From NCBI GenBank assembly GCA_024763575.1, contig JANTFF010000015.1, positions 1-9,340 on the forward strand: 9,340 nucleotides of DNA, given 5' to 3'. Every line of letters starts with the position of its first letter. The stretch's first letter is position 1. The translations under genes and the position numbers were made by a program. Below are positions 1 to 8,791 of the stretch, piece by piece. This DNA is from Sulfurovum sp. (GTDB taxonomy: Bacteria; Campylobacterota; Campylobacteria; Campylobacterales; Sulfurovaceae). Under the pieces are notes generated by a model. That model was not told where the DNA came from. It saw only the letters and a program-made list of their open reading frames with translations, and did not search any database.

Positions 1-10
1 CAAATTTTTT

Positions 11-16
11 GAGGAG
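11..16 (+). promoter_or_regulatory. Shine-Dalgarno of atpF' at the window edge
   Basis: GAGGAG lies 5 bases before the ATG at 22 and supports that start. The first bases of the window probably include the end of an upstream gene: frame 1 stops at 10-12 (TGA) and frame 2 stops at 20-22 (TAA), overlapping the ATG. Either could be the true end. In Helicobacter and Campylobacter relatives the gene before atpF' is often parB, but twelve to twenty bases are too few to test that here. Confidence 0.6.
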
Positions 17-21
17 TTTTA

Positions 22-444
22 ATGCTTGACCTGAACCTTGGTTTGATGTTATTTGTTCTAGTTATTTTCTTCTCTCTTCTGTATTTATTAAATCAAATGC
101 TCTATAAGCCTTTGTTAAAGTTTATGGATGATAGAGATAACTCTATCGCTGATGATTTAAAAAATGCAAAAGAGATGGCAGGAAATAGTGATGAACTACA
201 TGCTAAAGCTGATGCTATTTTAGCTAATGCTAAAGCAGAGGCAAATGCTATTAGAGAAAAAGCTACAAATGAAGCTAAAGCTTCAGCTGATAGTAAAATT
301 GAGAGCAAAACTAAAGAACTTGATAGTAAATATCAATCTTTTGTGGAAGAACTCAACAATAATAAAAAAGAGTTAACTCAGTCTCTTTCTACACAATTAC
401 CTCTTTTTAAAGAGAGTATAAAAGCCAAAATGGCAAATCTATAA
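22..444 (+). CDS. atpF': ATP synthase F0 subunit b' (peripheral stalk)
   Basis: This 140-residue protein is one of two b-type subunits that form the peripheral stalk holding F1 still against the membrane rotor. One hydrophobic segment spans about residues 6-25, followed by the short hinge YKPLLKFMDDRD (28-39) that is typical of b and b' proteins. From about residue 40 to the end the sequence is a charged, Ala/Lys/Glu-rich helix expected to form a coiled coil with subunit b. It is first of the seven atp genes and ends 13 bases before atpF. Length and architecture are normal for b' of Campylobacterota. Distinct b and b' genes also occur in phototrophs such as cyanobacteria, but the neighbours and the other protein sequences here fit Campylobacterota. 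The assignment as b' rather than b rests on position, on the lack of a signal-like leader, and on the second b gene that follows. Confidence 0.93.
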   Translation: MLDLNLGLMLFVLVIFFSLLYLLNQMLYKPLLKFMDDRDNSIADDLKNAKEMAGNSDELHAKADAILANAKAEANAIREKATNEAKASADSKIESKTKELDSKYQSFVEELNNNKKELTQSLSTQLPLFKESIKAKMANL

Positions 445-450
445 AGGAGG
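445..450 (+). promoter_or_regulatory. Strong Shine-Dalgarno of atpF
   Basis: AGGAGG directly follows the atpF' stop (442-444) and lies 7 bases before the ATG at 458. An earlier ATG at 451 touches the Shine-Dalgarno and reads only four codons before a TAG, so it is not a start. Confidence 0.8.
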
Positions 451-457
451 ATGAATA

Positions 458-994
458 ATGAATAGTAAGAAAATTGCTTTAGTTCTAAGCTTTTTATTAC
501 CTATGGTAGCAATGGCAAGTGGAACAGAGCATCATGAAGTTAGTATGAGTAATTCTGACTTCTATTATAGAATTCTAAACTTTGCTATTTTTGCTGGTTT
601 AATATATTATCTTGTACCTAATCCTATTAAAGAGTTTTTCAAAGGGCGAAGTGCAGATATTCAAAATCAGATAAATGAGATAAAATCTAAATTAGAAGAG
701 TCTAAAAATGAAGCTAAATTGGCTGAAGAGAATTTAGCTTATAGTGAAGAAAAAGCAAAAGAGATAGTTTCCGATGCTAATTTAGAAGCTAAAATTTTAG
801 CTGATAATATTGCTAATAAAAATGCAGAAACTATTGTTTCTCTTGAAAAACATTTGGAAGAAAAAATGGAAGTTGAGAAGAAAAAAATGGTAAAAGCTAC
901 AATCAATGAGTTATTAGAAAATGGTATTGAAAATAGTGATATTGATGTTAATAACTCTAAAGTTGTATCTTTAGTTTCTAAAAAGGTGGCATAA
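458..994 (+). CDS. atpF: ATP synthase F0 subunit b (peripheral stalk)
   Basis: This 178-residue protein is the second stator b subunit. Residues 1-20 look like a cleavable signal peptide: two lysines at 4-5, a hydrophobic core IALVLSFLLPMVAM, and an AMA-SG junction. A short polar stretch follows, then the true membrane segment at about 38-54 (ILNFAIFAGLIYYLV), the PNPIKEFFKGR hinge (54-64), and a long Glu/Lys/Ala-rich coiled-coil helix reaching the C terminus. E. coli b lacks the extra N-terminal hydrophobic region, while AtpF of Campylobacter and relatives has a similar leader. The stop codon overlaps the atpH start by one base (TAATG), which suggests translational coupling. The family is secure; whether the leader is actually cleaved is inference. 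Confidence 0.94.
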   Translation: MNSKKIALVLSFLLPMVAMASGTEHHEVSMSNSDFYYRILNFAIFAGLIYYLVPNPIKEFFKGRSADIQNQINEIKSKLEESKNEAKLAEENLAYSEEKAKEIVSDANLEAKILADNIANKNAETIVSLEKHLEEKMEVEKKKMVKATINELLENGIENSDIDVNNSKVVSLVSKKVA

Positions 995-996
995 TG
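983..996 (+). promoter_or_regulatory. TAATG stop-start overlap and Shine-Dalgarno of atpH
   Basis: AAGGTGG (983-989) lies inside the last codons of atpF, 4 bases before the atpH ATG at 994. The atpF stop TAA (992-994) shares its last A with that ATG. The arrangement suggests that ribosomes finishing atpF reinitiate at atpH. Confidence 0.65.
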
Positions 997-1524
997 GAAG
1001 AGTTAATAGCAAAACGATATGTTAAAGCTTTGTTAGAGGTTATATCTACAGAGCAAAAATCTTCATTTGGTGAAGTTCTAAACTCTATATCATCTCTATT
1101 TTCTGATGGAAATATTATAGAAAAAATAAATTCACCACTTATATCATCATCTGATAAAACAGCTTTTATTTTAGAAGCTATACCAGAAGATAATATAAGT
1201 ATGGTTAATTTTATTAAAATTTTGGGAGAGAATAATAGATTAAATTTAATTCCAACTATAGCAAGTAGTCTAAATCAAGAGTTGCAAAAAGAGAGAAATG
1301 AGTATGAAGGTATTGTAACTTCTAGTAATGAACTAGATGGTACAGAACTTACAGACTTAGAAAACTCACTGAAAACTTATACAGGTTCTACTATTAAATT
1401 GACTCAACAAAAGAGTGATTTAGATGGTATAAAAGTAACAGTTGATGATTTGGGTATTGAGGTTAACTTCTCTAAGCAGAGAGTTAAAGAACAATTAATT
1501 GATTTTATTACAAAATCTATATAA
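994..1524 (+). CDS. atpH: ATP synthase F1 subunit delta (OSCP family)
   Basis: This 176-residue protein has the usual bacterial delta length and caps the top of the F1 alpha/beta hexamer, linking it to the b/b' stalk. The N terminus carries the family pattern IAKRYVKALLEV (5-16) within the first helix of the helical N-terminal domain. The C-terminal portion ends in the beta-strand and helix pattern of the family, about LDGIKVTVDDLGIEVNFSKQ (143-162) followed by a helix RVKEQLIDFI. No membrane segment is visible, as expected for a peripheral cytoplasmic subunit. It sits between b and alpha, the conserved position for delta, with 27 bases before atpA. The sequence is fairly divergent, as delta usually is, but family and position agree. 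Confidence 0.94.
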   Translation: MEELIAKRYVKALLEVISTEQKSSFGEVLNSISSLFSDGNIIEKINSPLISSSDKTAFILEAIPEDNISMVNFIKILGENNRLNLIPTIASSLNQELQKERNEYEGIVTSSNELDGTELTDLENSLKTYTGSTIKLTQQKSDLDGIKVTVDDLGIEVNFSKQRVKEQLIDFITKSI

Positions 1525-1537
1525 AAAGTAATCTAAA

Positions 1538-1554
1538 CGGAAGGAGTTGCAGTG
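1538..1554 (+). promoter_or_regulatory. Shine-Dalgarno and GTG start of atpA
   Basis: CGGAAGGAG (1538-1546) is one of the best ribosome-binding sequences in the window and lies 5 bases before the GTG at 1552. It decides the start: there is no in-frame ATG nearby, and the resulting N terminus ([19 protein letters not shown]) matches normal alpha subunits. Confidence 0.8.
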
Positions 1555-3066
1555 GCAAACAAATTACAAGCAGACGAAATCAGCTCAATAATCAAAGAGA
1601 GAATTGAGAATTTCGAAATAAGTGTGGATATCAACGAAGTTGGTAAGGTAGTAGGTGTTGCAGATGGTATTACATCTGTATATGGTCTAAATAGTGTTAT
1701 GGCTGGTGAGGTTGTAGAGTTTGAAACTGGTGTTAAGGGTATGGTTCTTAACCTAGAGGAGGCTAATGTTGGAGTTGTTGTTCTTGGTTCTATGGCAGGA
1801 ATAGTTGAAGGCATGAGCGTAAAAAGAACAGGAAAACTTCTTAGTATCCCAGTAGGTGATGCAATGGTAGGAAGAGTTGTTAATCCTCTTGGAGAGCCAG
1901 TTGATGGTAAAGGTCCAATTGAGTACAAAGAGACTAGACTTCTTGAGACAAAAGCACCTGGTATTATGGCTAGAAAATCGGTTCATGAGCCACTTCAAAC
2001 AGGTATCAAAGCGATTGATGCACTAGTTCCTGTTGGAAGAGGGCAAAGAGAGCTTATTATTGGTGATAGACAAACAGGTAAAACTACTTTGGCAATTGAT
2101 ACAATCATTAACCAAAAAGGTAACGGTGTTATCTGTGTTTATGTTGCAATTGGTCAAAAACAATCAACTGTTGCTTCACTTGTGAAAAAGTTAGAAGAGG
2201 CAGGAGCAATGGATTATACAATTATTGTTAGTGCTTCAGCTGCTGACTCTTCTGCATTCCAATTCTTGGCTCCTTATGCAGGTGTGACTTTAGCAGAACA
2301 CTATATGTATAATGCAAAACATGCAGTTATCTTCTATGATGACCTTTCAAAACATGCTGTTGCATATAGAGAGATGTCACTTATTCTAAGAAGACCTCCA
2401 GGTAGAGAAGCGTACCCAGGTGATGTATTCTATCTTCACTCAAGACTACTTGAAAGAGCTGCTAAACTTAGTGATGAAAATGGTGCAGGTTCAATTACAG
2501 CATTCCCAATTATTGAGACACAAGCAGGAGATGTTGCAGCATATATTCCTACAAATGTTATCTCTATTACAGATGGTCAAATCTTCTTGGAGACTGATTT
2601 GTTTAACTCAGGTATTAGACCTGCTATTAATGTTGGTTTATCAGTATCAAGAGTTGGTGGAGCTGCACAGATTAAAGCTACTAAACAAGTTGCAGGTACA
2701 CTTAGACTTGACCTTGCATCATTTAGAGAGCTTCAAGCATTTGCACAGTTTGCATCAGACCTTGATGAACATAGTAGAAATCAACTTGAAAGAGGTGCTA
2801 GAATGGTTGAAGTTCTTAAACAACCACCTTATGCACCAGTTCCAGCTGAAAAACAAGTTGTTATGATTTTAGCAGGTAACAAAGGTTATTTGGACAAAAT
2901 ACCAGTAAGTGCTGTTACTAAGTTTGAAGCAGAACTTATGCCATATATTGAAGCAAAACACTCTAATATCTTAGATAGCATTAGAGATGAGAAAAAAATT
3001 ACAGATGAGACTGAAGCAGAGTTGATAAAAGCATTAGACGATTTTAGCGAATCTTTTTCAGCATAA
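1552..3066 (+). CDS. atpA: ATP synthase F1 subunit alpha
   Basis: This 504-residue protein, of normal family length, is the non-catalytic nucleotide-binding subunit that alternates with beta in the F1 hexamer. In order it has an N-terminal delta-binding helix with [15 protein letters not shown] (7-21), a beta-barrel domain to about residue 95, a RecA-like nucleotide-binding domain with the P-loop GDRQTGKT (171-178), and a helical C-terminal domain. The alpha/beta signature [10 protein letters not shown] is at 357-366 and is followed by Arg367, which corresponds to the arginine finger that alpha supplies to the beta active site. Gln174 in the P-loop is the usual mark of alpha rather than beta. 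The gene starts with GTG behind a strong Shine-Dalgarno and ends 9 bases before atpG. I see nothing broken. Confidence 0.99.
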   Translation: MANKLQADEISSIIKERIENFEISVDINEVGKVVGVADGITSVYGLNSVMAGEVVEFETGVKGMVLNLEEANVGVVVLGSMAGIVEGMSVKRTGKLLSIPVGDAMVGRVVNPLGEPVDGKGPIEYKETRLLETKAPGIMARKSVHEPLQTGIKAIDALVPVGRGQRELIIGDRQTGKTTLAIDTIINQKGNGVICVYVAIGQKQSTVASLVKKLEEAGAMDYTIIVSASAADSSAFQFLAPYAGVTLAEHYMYNAKHAVIFYDDLSKHAVAYREMSLILRRPPGREAYPGDVFYLHSRLLERAAKLSDENGAGSITAFPIIETQAGDVAAYIPTNVISITDGQIFLETDLFNSGIRPAINVGLSVSRVGGAAQIKATKQVAGTLRLDLASFRELQAFAQFASDLDEHSRNQLERGARMVEVLKQPPYAPVPAEKQVVMILAGNKGYLDKIPVSAVTKFEAELMPYIEAKHSNILDSIRDEKKITDETEAELIKALDDFSESFSA

Positions 3067-3075
3067 GGCTAAATC

Positions 3076-3954
3076 ATGGCTAATTTAAAAGAGATTAAAA
3101 GAAAAATTTCAAGCGTAAAGGGTACTCAAAAGACTACCCGTGCTATGAAACTTGTCTCATCAGCGAAACTCAAAAGAGCAGAAGAGGTTGCAAAACGCTC
3201 AAAAGTTTATGCAAGTAAACTAACCGAACTGCTCAATGAGATAGCACAAAAGATGAATACAAGTGATGGCGAGATTGATAATGTGTTCTTTAAAGAGAAC
3301 CCGAACCCAAAAGTAGTTGATATTGTATTTGTATCTGCTGATAAAGGTCTTTGTGGTGGATTTAACTATCAGACACTTAAAAGAGTAAATAAACTGCTCA
3401 AAGATTATTCTGATGTAGAGGTTAGATTAAGTGGTATTGGTAAAAAAGGTATAGCTTTTTTCAAATATAACAAAGTTGAGATGATAAATCAGATAGAAGA
3501 TTTGAGTGCAACACCAGATTATGAGAGGGCATCTGAATTTATATCAACACTTGTAGAAGATTATGTCCAAGGCAAAACAGATAAAATTATCTTGGTTCAT
3601 AACGGTTATGTAAATATGATAACCCAAGAGATAGTAGAGCAACAACTTCTACCAGTTGATAGTTGTTGTTTGGATTTAAATAGTGTCTCTATGTCAGAAC
3701 TAGAAGTAGAACCTGATGATGACGATACATTAATAGATGCATTGGTTAGAAAATATATTGATTATACAATGTATTATGCACTGCTTAACTCTTTGGCTGC
3801 TGAACATAGTGCTAGAATGCAAGCGATGGATGCTGCTACTAGTAACGCAGGTGAGATGGTACAAAAACTTACAGTTAAGTACAACAAAGCAAGACAAGAA
3901 GCGATTACGACTGAACTCATTGAGATTATCAGTGGTATGGAATCATTGAAATAA
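3076..3954 (+). CDS. atpG: ATP synthase F1 subunit gamma (central rotor shaft)
   Basis: This 292-residue protein, close to the usual 285-295, is the rotor shaft that turns inside the alpha/beta hexamer. The N-terminal helix (LKEIKRKISSVKGTQKTTRAM, starting at residue 4) and the C-terminal helix (about 243-288) form the coiled coil; between them is a Rossmann-like domain with ADKGLCGGFN (88-97). The C-terminal signature ITTELIEIISG is at 277-287, but the next residue is Met where many gamma subunits have Ala, a mild variation. An acidic loop EPDDDD (212-217) precedes the last helices. The Shine-Dalgarno is weak: only TAAGG (3064-3068), overlapping the atpA stop, 7 bases before the ATG. Coupling to atpA translation is therefore likely. 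Confidence 0.98.
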   Translation: MANLKEIKRKISSVKGTQKTTRAMKLVSSAKLKRAEEVAKRSKVYASKLTELLNEIAQKMNTSDGEIDNVFFKENPNPKVVDIVFVSADKGLCGGFNYQTLKRVNKLLKDYSDVEVRLSGIGKKGIAFFKYNKVEMINQIEDLSATPDYERASEFISTLVEDYVQGKTDKIILVHNGYVNMITQEIVEQQLLPVDSCCLDLNSVSMSELEVEPDDDDTLIDALVRKYIDYTMYYALLNSLAAEHSARMQAMDAATSNAGEMVQKLTVKYNKARQEAITTELIEIISGMESLK

Positions 3955-3968
3955 GAATAGGAGAATAG

Positions 3969-5378
<1,410 letters not shown>

Positions 5379-5382
5379 TTAA

Positions 5383-5388
5383 AAGGAG
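5383..5388 (+). promoter_or_regulatory. Shine-Dalgarno of atpC
   Basis: AAGGAG lies 6 bases before the ATG at 5395. A second in-frame ATG at 5404 (Met4) is 15 bases away, too far, so the first is the better start. Confidence 0.7.
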
Positions 5389-5394
5389 CCAAAT

Positions 5395-5781
5395 ATGAAG
5401 CTCATGAAACTTGAAATTGTGACACCTCTTGGTGTCATTTTTGATGATGAAATAAAACAAGTAACCTTGCCTGGTAGTGAGGGAGAGTTTGGGGTTTTAC
5501 CTGAACATGCATCTTTAGTATCACTATTAGATACAGGTGTAATTGTTATAGATACCAAAGATGGTAAAGAACTCTCAGTTGCTGTTGATGCTGGTTATGT
5601 CAAAGTTGAAGAGAATAAAACTCTTTGTGTAGCTGATGGTGCAGTCGCTCTTAATGGTAAAGGTAGTGATTTAGAAAAAGCTATTAATGAAGCAAAAGAT
5701 TTACTTCAAAAAGCACAAAACTCTAGTACAGCTATTGCATCAGCAATGGGTAAAGTAGAGCATATTAGTAAAAGTCTTTAG
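5395..5781 (+). CDS. atpC: ATP synthase F1 subunit epsilon
   Basis: This 128-residue protein sits at the foot of gamma, joins the rotor to the c ring and can inhibit ATP hydrolysis. Residues 1 to about 85 form the beta-sandwich domain, with the family blocks MKLEIVTPLGVIF (4-16) and GSEGEFGVLPEHA (28-40). Residues about 91-125 are Ala/Lys-rich and helical, corresponding to the C-terminal regulatory helices. The protein is about ten residues shorter than the E. coli subunit, a usual size for this phylum. It is the last gene of the atp cluster, and its stop codon lies within the left arm of the stem-loop at 5778-5808. Confidence 0.96.
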   Translation: MKLMKLEIVTPLGVIFDDEIKQVTLPGSEGEFGVLPEHASLVSLLDTGVIVIDTKDGKELSVAVDAGYVKVEENKTLCVADGAVALNGKGSDLEKAINEAKDLLQKAQNSSTAIASAMGKVEHISKSL

Positions 5782-5808
5782 ATTGTAGGGATTTTCCCTA
5801 TAGTCTAA
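5778..5808 (+). terminator. 14-bp stem-loop at the end of atpC, possible terminator or attenuator
   Basis: TTAGATTGTAGGGA (5778-5791) and TCCCTATAGTCTAA (5795-5808) pair along all 14 positions with a TTT loop, if two G-U pairs (5783 with 5803, and 5785 with 5801) are allowed in RNA. The left arm includes the atpC stop codon. There is no proper U-run after the stem (it continues TTAAATATCCC), so it is not a textbook intrinsic terminator. It could be a weak or Rho-assisted terminator, an mRNA 3'-end stabiliser for the atp message, or an attenuator before priA. Confidence 0.45.
5799..5804 (+). promoter_or_regulatory. Possible -10 box for priA inside the stem-loop
   Basis: TATAGT differs from TATAAT at one position. 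A transcript starting about 7 bases downstream would have a leader of only some 9 bases before the TTG at 5820. No convincing -35 is seen at the right distance, though Campylobacterota promoters often lack one. Speculative. Confidence 0.2.
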
Positions 5809-5819
5809 TTAAATATCCC

Positions 5820-7670
5820 TTGTTATTTTATTATCAAATATCCCTTTATCGCTCATCTGCACCAATCCTAACCTATCACTACGATAAACCTTTACAACAA
5901 GGTCAACTTATAGAAGTACCAGTAAAAAGTAAAATCAAAAGAGCTATAGTTTTAGATGAAGTAGAAAAACCAAAAGATTTTAAAACATTTGAGATATTGA
6001 ATATATTAGACCTATATTATACTCAAACTCAAGTAGAGATTGCTAAATTTATTTCAGAGTACTATTTTAGCTCTTTTGGTGAGGCTATAGCTCTTTTTAT
6101 TCCATTTTCTAATGAAGAAAAAAATGTTTCTACTTCAGTAGAAGATATATCGCATAAGTTACCAACTTTATCTAATGAGCAACAAAAAGCATACAATCAA
6201 CTCCTAAAAAAAGATAGAGCATTACTTTTTGGAGTGACTGGTTCAGGAAAAACAGAGATTTTTATCTCTTTGATGATGAAGAGTATCCAAGAGGGCAAAA
6301 AATGTATATTTTTGATGCCTGAAATCTCTTTAACTCCACAGATGCAGAGTAGATTAGAAAAATATTTTGGTAAACGAATAGTTATGTGGCACTCCAAATT
6401 AACCAAAAAACAGAAAGATAAGCTACTAGAGTCTATCTATGCAGGAGAGGTTGATATAGTAGCAGGGGCTAGGTCTGCTCTATTTACCCCACTTAGTGAT
6501 ATTGGATTGATAATAGTTGATGAAGAGCATGATGATAGTTATAAATCTATGATGAAGCCTCGTTATCACGCTAGAGATATGGCTGTATATATAGCTAATA
6601 AACTCAAAGCTAAAGTAGTTTTGGCAAGTGCAACTCCAAGTTTGAGTAGCTATTATAAATATGATGTTGTTAGACTATTTAAACCATTTATACAGACCAA
6701 AAAGAGATATATATTTATAGAGGGAACTACACTTACTAATGGTATTATCAAAAAGATAGAGAAAAATTTTAGAGATGGTGAACAATCTTTGCTATTTGTT
6801 CCAACTCGTGGTAATTTCAAATATCTATATTGTCAAAATTGTGGTAAAACTCATCTATGTCCATACTGTTCTGTGGGTATGGCACTGCATAGATATGCTA
6901 GACATCTAAAGTGTCACTACTGTAACTATACTGAACCTATTAGAGAGACATGTGTATATTGTGGGCATACTCCACTCACTAGCCAAAGAATGGGAACAGT
7001 AGAAGCCAAAGAGATGATAGAGAGTGGAATTAAAGATATAGTTATAGAGCAGTTTGATAGAGATAGTATAACAACTCCAACTAAACTTAAAAAGGCATTA
7101 AAAAGATTTGAGAATAAAGAGAGTCATATACTTTTGGGTACACAGATGTTAAGTAAAGGGCATGATTATGCCAATATATCGCTTAGTGTGATTACAGGTA
7201 TTGATTATATATATGGACTTAGTGACTATAGAGCAAGGCAGAGGGCTATTGGTCTATTAATACAGATTGCAGGTCGTTCAGGAAGAGCTAAAAATGCAGA
7301 GGTGATTATACAATCATCTAATGCTGATTTTTTTCAACTATATTTAAATGATTATGAAGCCTTTTTAAAAGATGAGATGGAGTTTATGAGAGATATTTAT
7401 CCACCTTTTGTCTCATTGGCTAGAATACTTATATCACACAAAGATGATGCAAAAGGGGCTAAAATAACTTTGGATATAGTTGAGAAATTAAAAGCTTTTG
7501 AGGAGGTGGAGATAGTAGGACATGGCAAAGCACCTATTGAGAGGATTGCTAATAAATTTAGATATAATATATTGCTTAGGTGTGAAAAAAGAATGCCATT
7601 ACTTAAGGCACTTCATGCTATAAACTCTACTTCAATAGAAATTGATATTGACCCTGTAGAATTTTCTTAA
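5820..7670 (+). CDS. priA: Replication restart helicase PriA (primosomal protein N')
   Basis: PriA is a superfamily 2 3'-to-5' DNA helicase that recognises stalled or repaired forks and brings in DnaB. At 616 residues it is shorter than the E. coli protein (about 730), as in other Campylobacterota. Residues 1-90 match the 3'-end-binding domain. The helicase core has GVTGSGKT (138-145), DEEH (234-237), PRYHARD (247-253), LASATPS (268-274), a [11 protein letters not shown] block (440-450) and QIAGRSGRA (482-490). Two zinc sites are given by eight cysteines at 338, 341, 347, 350, 365, 368, 378 and 381. The C-terminal block [21 protein letters not shown] (from 567) is typical. TTG is the start: an in-frame stop lies at 5769-5771, no ATG, GTG or TTG occurs between, and the next in-frame Met is residue 152. 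No Shine-Dalgarno is visible, suggesting weak translation, which suits a scarce protein. Confidence 0.96.
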   Translation: MLFYYQISLYRSSAPILTYHYDKPLQQGQLIEVPVKSKIKRAIVLDEVEKPKDFKTFEILNILDLYYTQTQVEIAKFISEYYFSSFGEAIALFIPFSNEEKNVSTSVEDISHKLPTLSNEQQKAYNQLLKKDRALLFGVTGSGKTEIFISLMMKSIQEGKKCIFLMPEISLTPQMQSRLEKYFGKRIVMWHSKLTKKQKDKLLESIYAGEVDIVAGARSALFTPLSDIGLIIVDEEHDDSYKSMMKPRYHARDMAVYIANKLKAKVVLASATPSLSSYYKYDVVRLFKPFIQTKKRYIFIEGTTLTNGIIKKIEKNFRDGEQSLLFVPTRGNFKYLYCQNCGKTHLCPYCSVGMALHRYARHLKCHYCNYTEPIRETCVYCGHTPLTSQRMGTVEAKEMIESGIKDIVIEQFDRDSITTPTKLKKALKRFENKESHILLGTQMLSKGHDYANISLSVITGIDYIYGLSDYRARQRAIGLLIQIAGRSGRAKNAEVIIQSSNADFFQLYLNDYEAFLKDEMEFMRDIYPPFVSLARILISHKDDAKGAKITLDIVEKLKAFEEVEIVGHGKAPIERIANKFRYNILLRCEKRMPLLKALHAINSTSIEIDIDPVEFS

Positions 7671-7684
7671 AACTTATAAAATAT

Positions 7685-7688
7685 GGAG
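7685..7688 (+). promoter_or_regulatory. Shine-Dalgarno of ispG
   Basis: GGAG lies 5 bases before the ATG at 7694, within the 23-base gap after priA. It supports the ATG as the start and suggests ispG is read from the priA transcript. Confidence 0.55.
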
Positions 7689-7693
7689 AAAAA

Positions 7694-8755
7694 ATGACCC
7701 CAAGATACCCTACCAAAAAAATATTTGTTGGAGATGTGGCTGTAGGAGGAGATGCACCTATCTCTGTACAGTCTATGACTTATTCAAAAACTGCTGATAT
7801 AGAGACAACTGTAGAACAGATAAATAGATTGCACTTTGCAGGTTGTGATATAGCAAGAGTTGCAGTTCCTAATATGGAGGCAGCATTAGCACTACAAGAG
7901 ATAAAAAATAGAATATCTATACCACTAGTAGCAGATATTCACTTCAACTATAAATTAGCCCTAGAGGCTGCTAAATGGGTTGATTGTATCCGTATTAATC
8001 CTGGTAATATTGGCGAAAAGGGAAGAGTAAAAGAGATAGTCAAAGCTTGTAAAGATAGAAACTTACCAATTAGAATTGGTGTAAATTCAGGTTCATTAGA
8101 AAAAGAGTTTGATGATAAATATGGAGCAACAGCAGAGGCTATGGTAGCAAGTGCAGAGTATAATATCAAGTTTTTGGAAGATTTGGATTTTACTGATATA
8201 AAAATATCCCTAAAAGCATCTGATGTAGAGAGAACAGTTAAAGCCTATAGAACACTAAGACCAAAAAACAACTATCCATTTCATCTAGGAGTTACAGAGG
8301 CTGGAACAGTATTTCACGCTACAGTCAAATCGGCTATAGGTTTAGGTACTTTGCTACTTGATGGAATTGGAGATACTATGCGAGTATCTATTACAGGTGA
8401 ATTAGAAGAGGAGATAAGAGTAGCCAAAGCAATTTTAAAAGATAGTGGTAGAGTCCAAGAGGGATTAAATATTATCTCATGCCCAACATGTGGACGAATA
8501 GAGGCTGATTTGGTAAGTGCCGTAGCTGAGGTAGAAGAGCGAACTAAACATATCAAAACTCCTATGGATGTATCTGTTATGGGGTGTGTAGTTAATGCTA
8601 TAGGAGAAGCAAAACATGCAGATGTAGCAATAGCTTATGGTAAGGGAAGTGGGCTTGTTATGGTACAAGGTGAAGTAGTAGCTAAACTACCAGAGGGTGA
8701 ATTAGTAGATAGATTTGTATCAGAAGTAGAGGCATTTGCTACTAAGCAAAATTAG
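7694..8755 (+). CDS. ispG: 4-hydroxy-3-methylbut-2-enyl diphosphate synthase IspG (GcpE)
   Basis: IspG is a cytoplasmic [4Fe-4S] enzyme that converts 2-C-methyl-D-erythritol 2,4-cyclodiphosphate to HMBPP, the penultimate step of the MEP isoprenoid pathway, with electrons from flavodoxin or ferredoxin. The 353-residue length is normal for the short bacterial type. The N-terminal TIM-barrel domain includes [13 protein letters not shown] (25-37), IARVAVPN (53-60), LVADIHFNY (78-86), IRINPGNIG (99-107) and LGVTEAG (198-204). The C-terminal cluster domain has CPTCGR (263-268), [10 protein letters not shown] (297-306) and GKGSG (316-320). Cys263, Cys266 and Cys298 with Glu305 correspond to the three cysteines and one glutamate that hold the cluster. 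Nothing is missing. It lies 23 bases after priA and 36 before dnaB; the link with these replication genes looks positional, not functional. Confidence 0.97.
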   Translation: MTPRYPTKKIFVGDVAVGGDAPISVQSMTYSKTADIETTVEQINRLHFAGCDIARVAVPNMEAALALQEIKNRISIPLVADIHFNYKLALEAAKWVDCIRINPGNIGEKGRVKEIVKACKDRNLPIRIGVNSGSLEKEFDDKYGATAEAMVASAEYNIKFLEDLDFTDIKISLKASDVERTVKAYRTLRPKNNYPFHLGVTEAGTVFHATVKSAIGLGTLLLDGIGDTMRVSITGELEEEIRVAKAILKDSGRVQEGLNIISCPTCGRIEADLVSAVAEVEERTKHIKTPMDVSVMGCVVNAIGEAKHADVAIAYGKGSGLVMVQGEVVAKLPEGELVDRFVSEVEAFATKQN

Positions 8756-8756
8756 A

Positions 8757-8762
8757 TATAAT
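8757..8762 (+). promoter_or_regulatory. Candidate -10 box of a dnaB promoter
   Basis: A perfect TATAAT begins one base after the ispG stop. A start site about 7 bases downstream gives a leader of about 23 bases that still contains the dnaB Shine-Dalgarno. The best -35 at a 16-base spacing is TTTGCT (8735-8740), a poor match, as is common in this phylum. This suggests dnaB is transcribed at least partly on its own. Confidence 0.45.
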
Positions 8763-8777
8763 TCACTAAAAATATTC

Positions 8778-8782
8778 AGGGG
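8778..8782 (+). promoter_or_regulatory. Shine-Dalgarno of dnaB
   Basis: AGGGG lies 9 bases before the ATG at 8792. The next in-frame ATG (8804, Met5) has no Shine-Dalgarno at a usable distance, so 8792 is preferred. Confidence 0.5.
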
Positions 8783-8791
8783 CAACCAATA

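Noticed and set aside
1533..1998. Antisense open frames opposite atpA, and similar ones opposite atpD, priA and ispG
   Set aside because: They are fully covered by well-supported plus-strand genes, show no recognisable protein features, and follow from the codon bias of the sense genes.
2420..2866. Long +1-shifted frame within atpA, and similar frames within atpG and atpD
   Set aside because: The translation is low-complexity Leu/Gln/His-rich sequence typical of a shifted frame, and it overlaps conserved alpha-subunit sequence.
3355..3660. Possible broken or unusual gamma subunit because of the Met after the C-terminal signature and the DDDD loop
   Set aside because: Length, both coiled-coil helices and the central domain are normal; these are mild lineage differences in variable positions.
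3640..3668. Inverted repeat CAACAACT and AGTTGTTG with a 13-base loop inside atpG
   Set aside because: The arms are short and AT-rich, lie mid-gene, and encode ordinary gamma sequence (QQLLPVDSCC). It is probably chance; no terminator or regulatory role is supported.
7675..7682. TATAAA/TAAAAT, a -10-like box just before ispG
   Set aside because: Transcription from it would start about 5 bases before the ATG and leave out the good GGAG Shine-Dalgarno at 7685-7688, so it is probably just AT-rich intergenic sequence.
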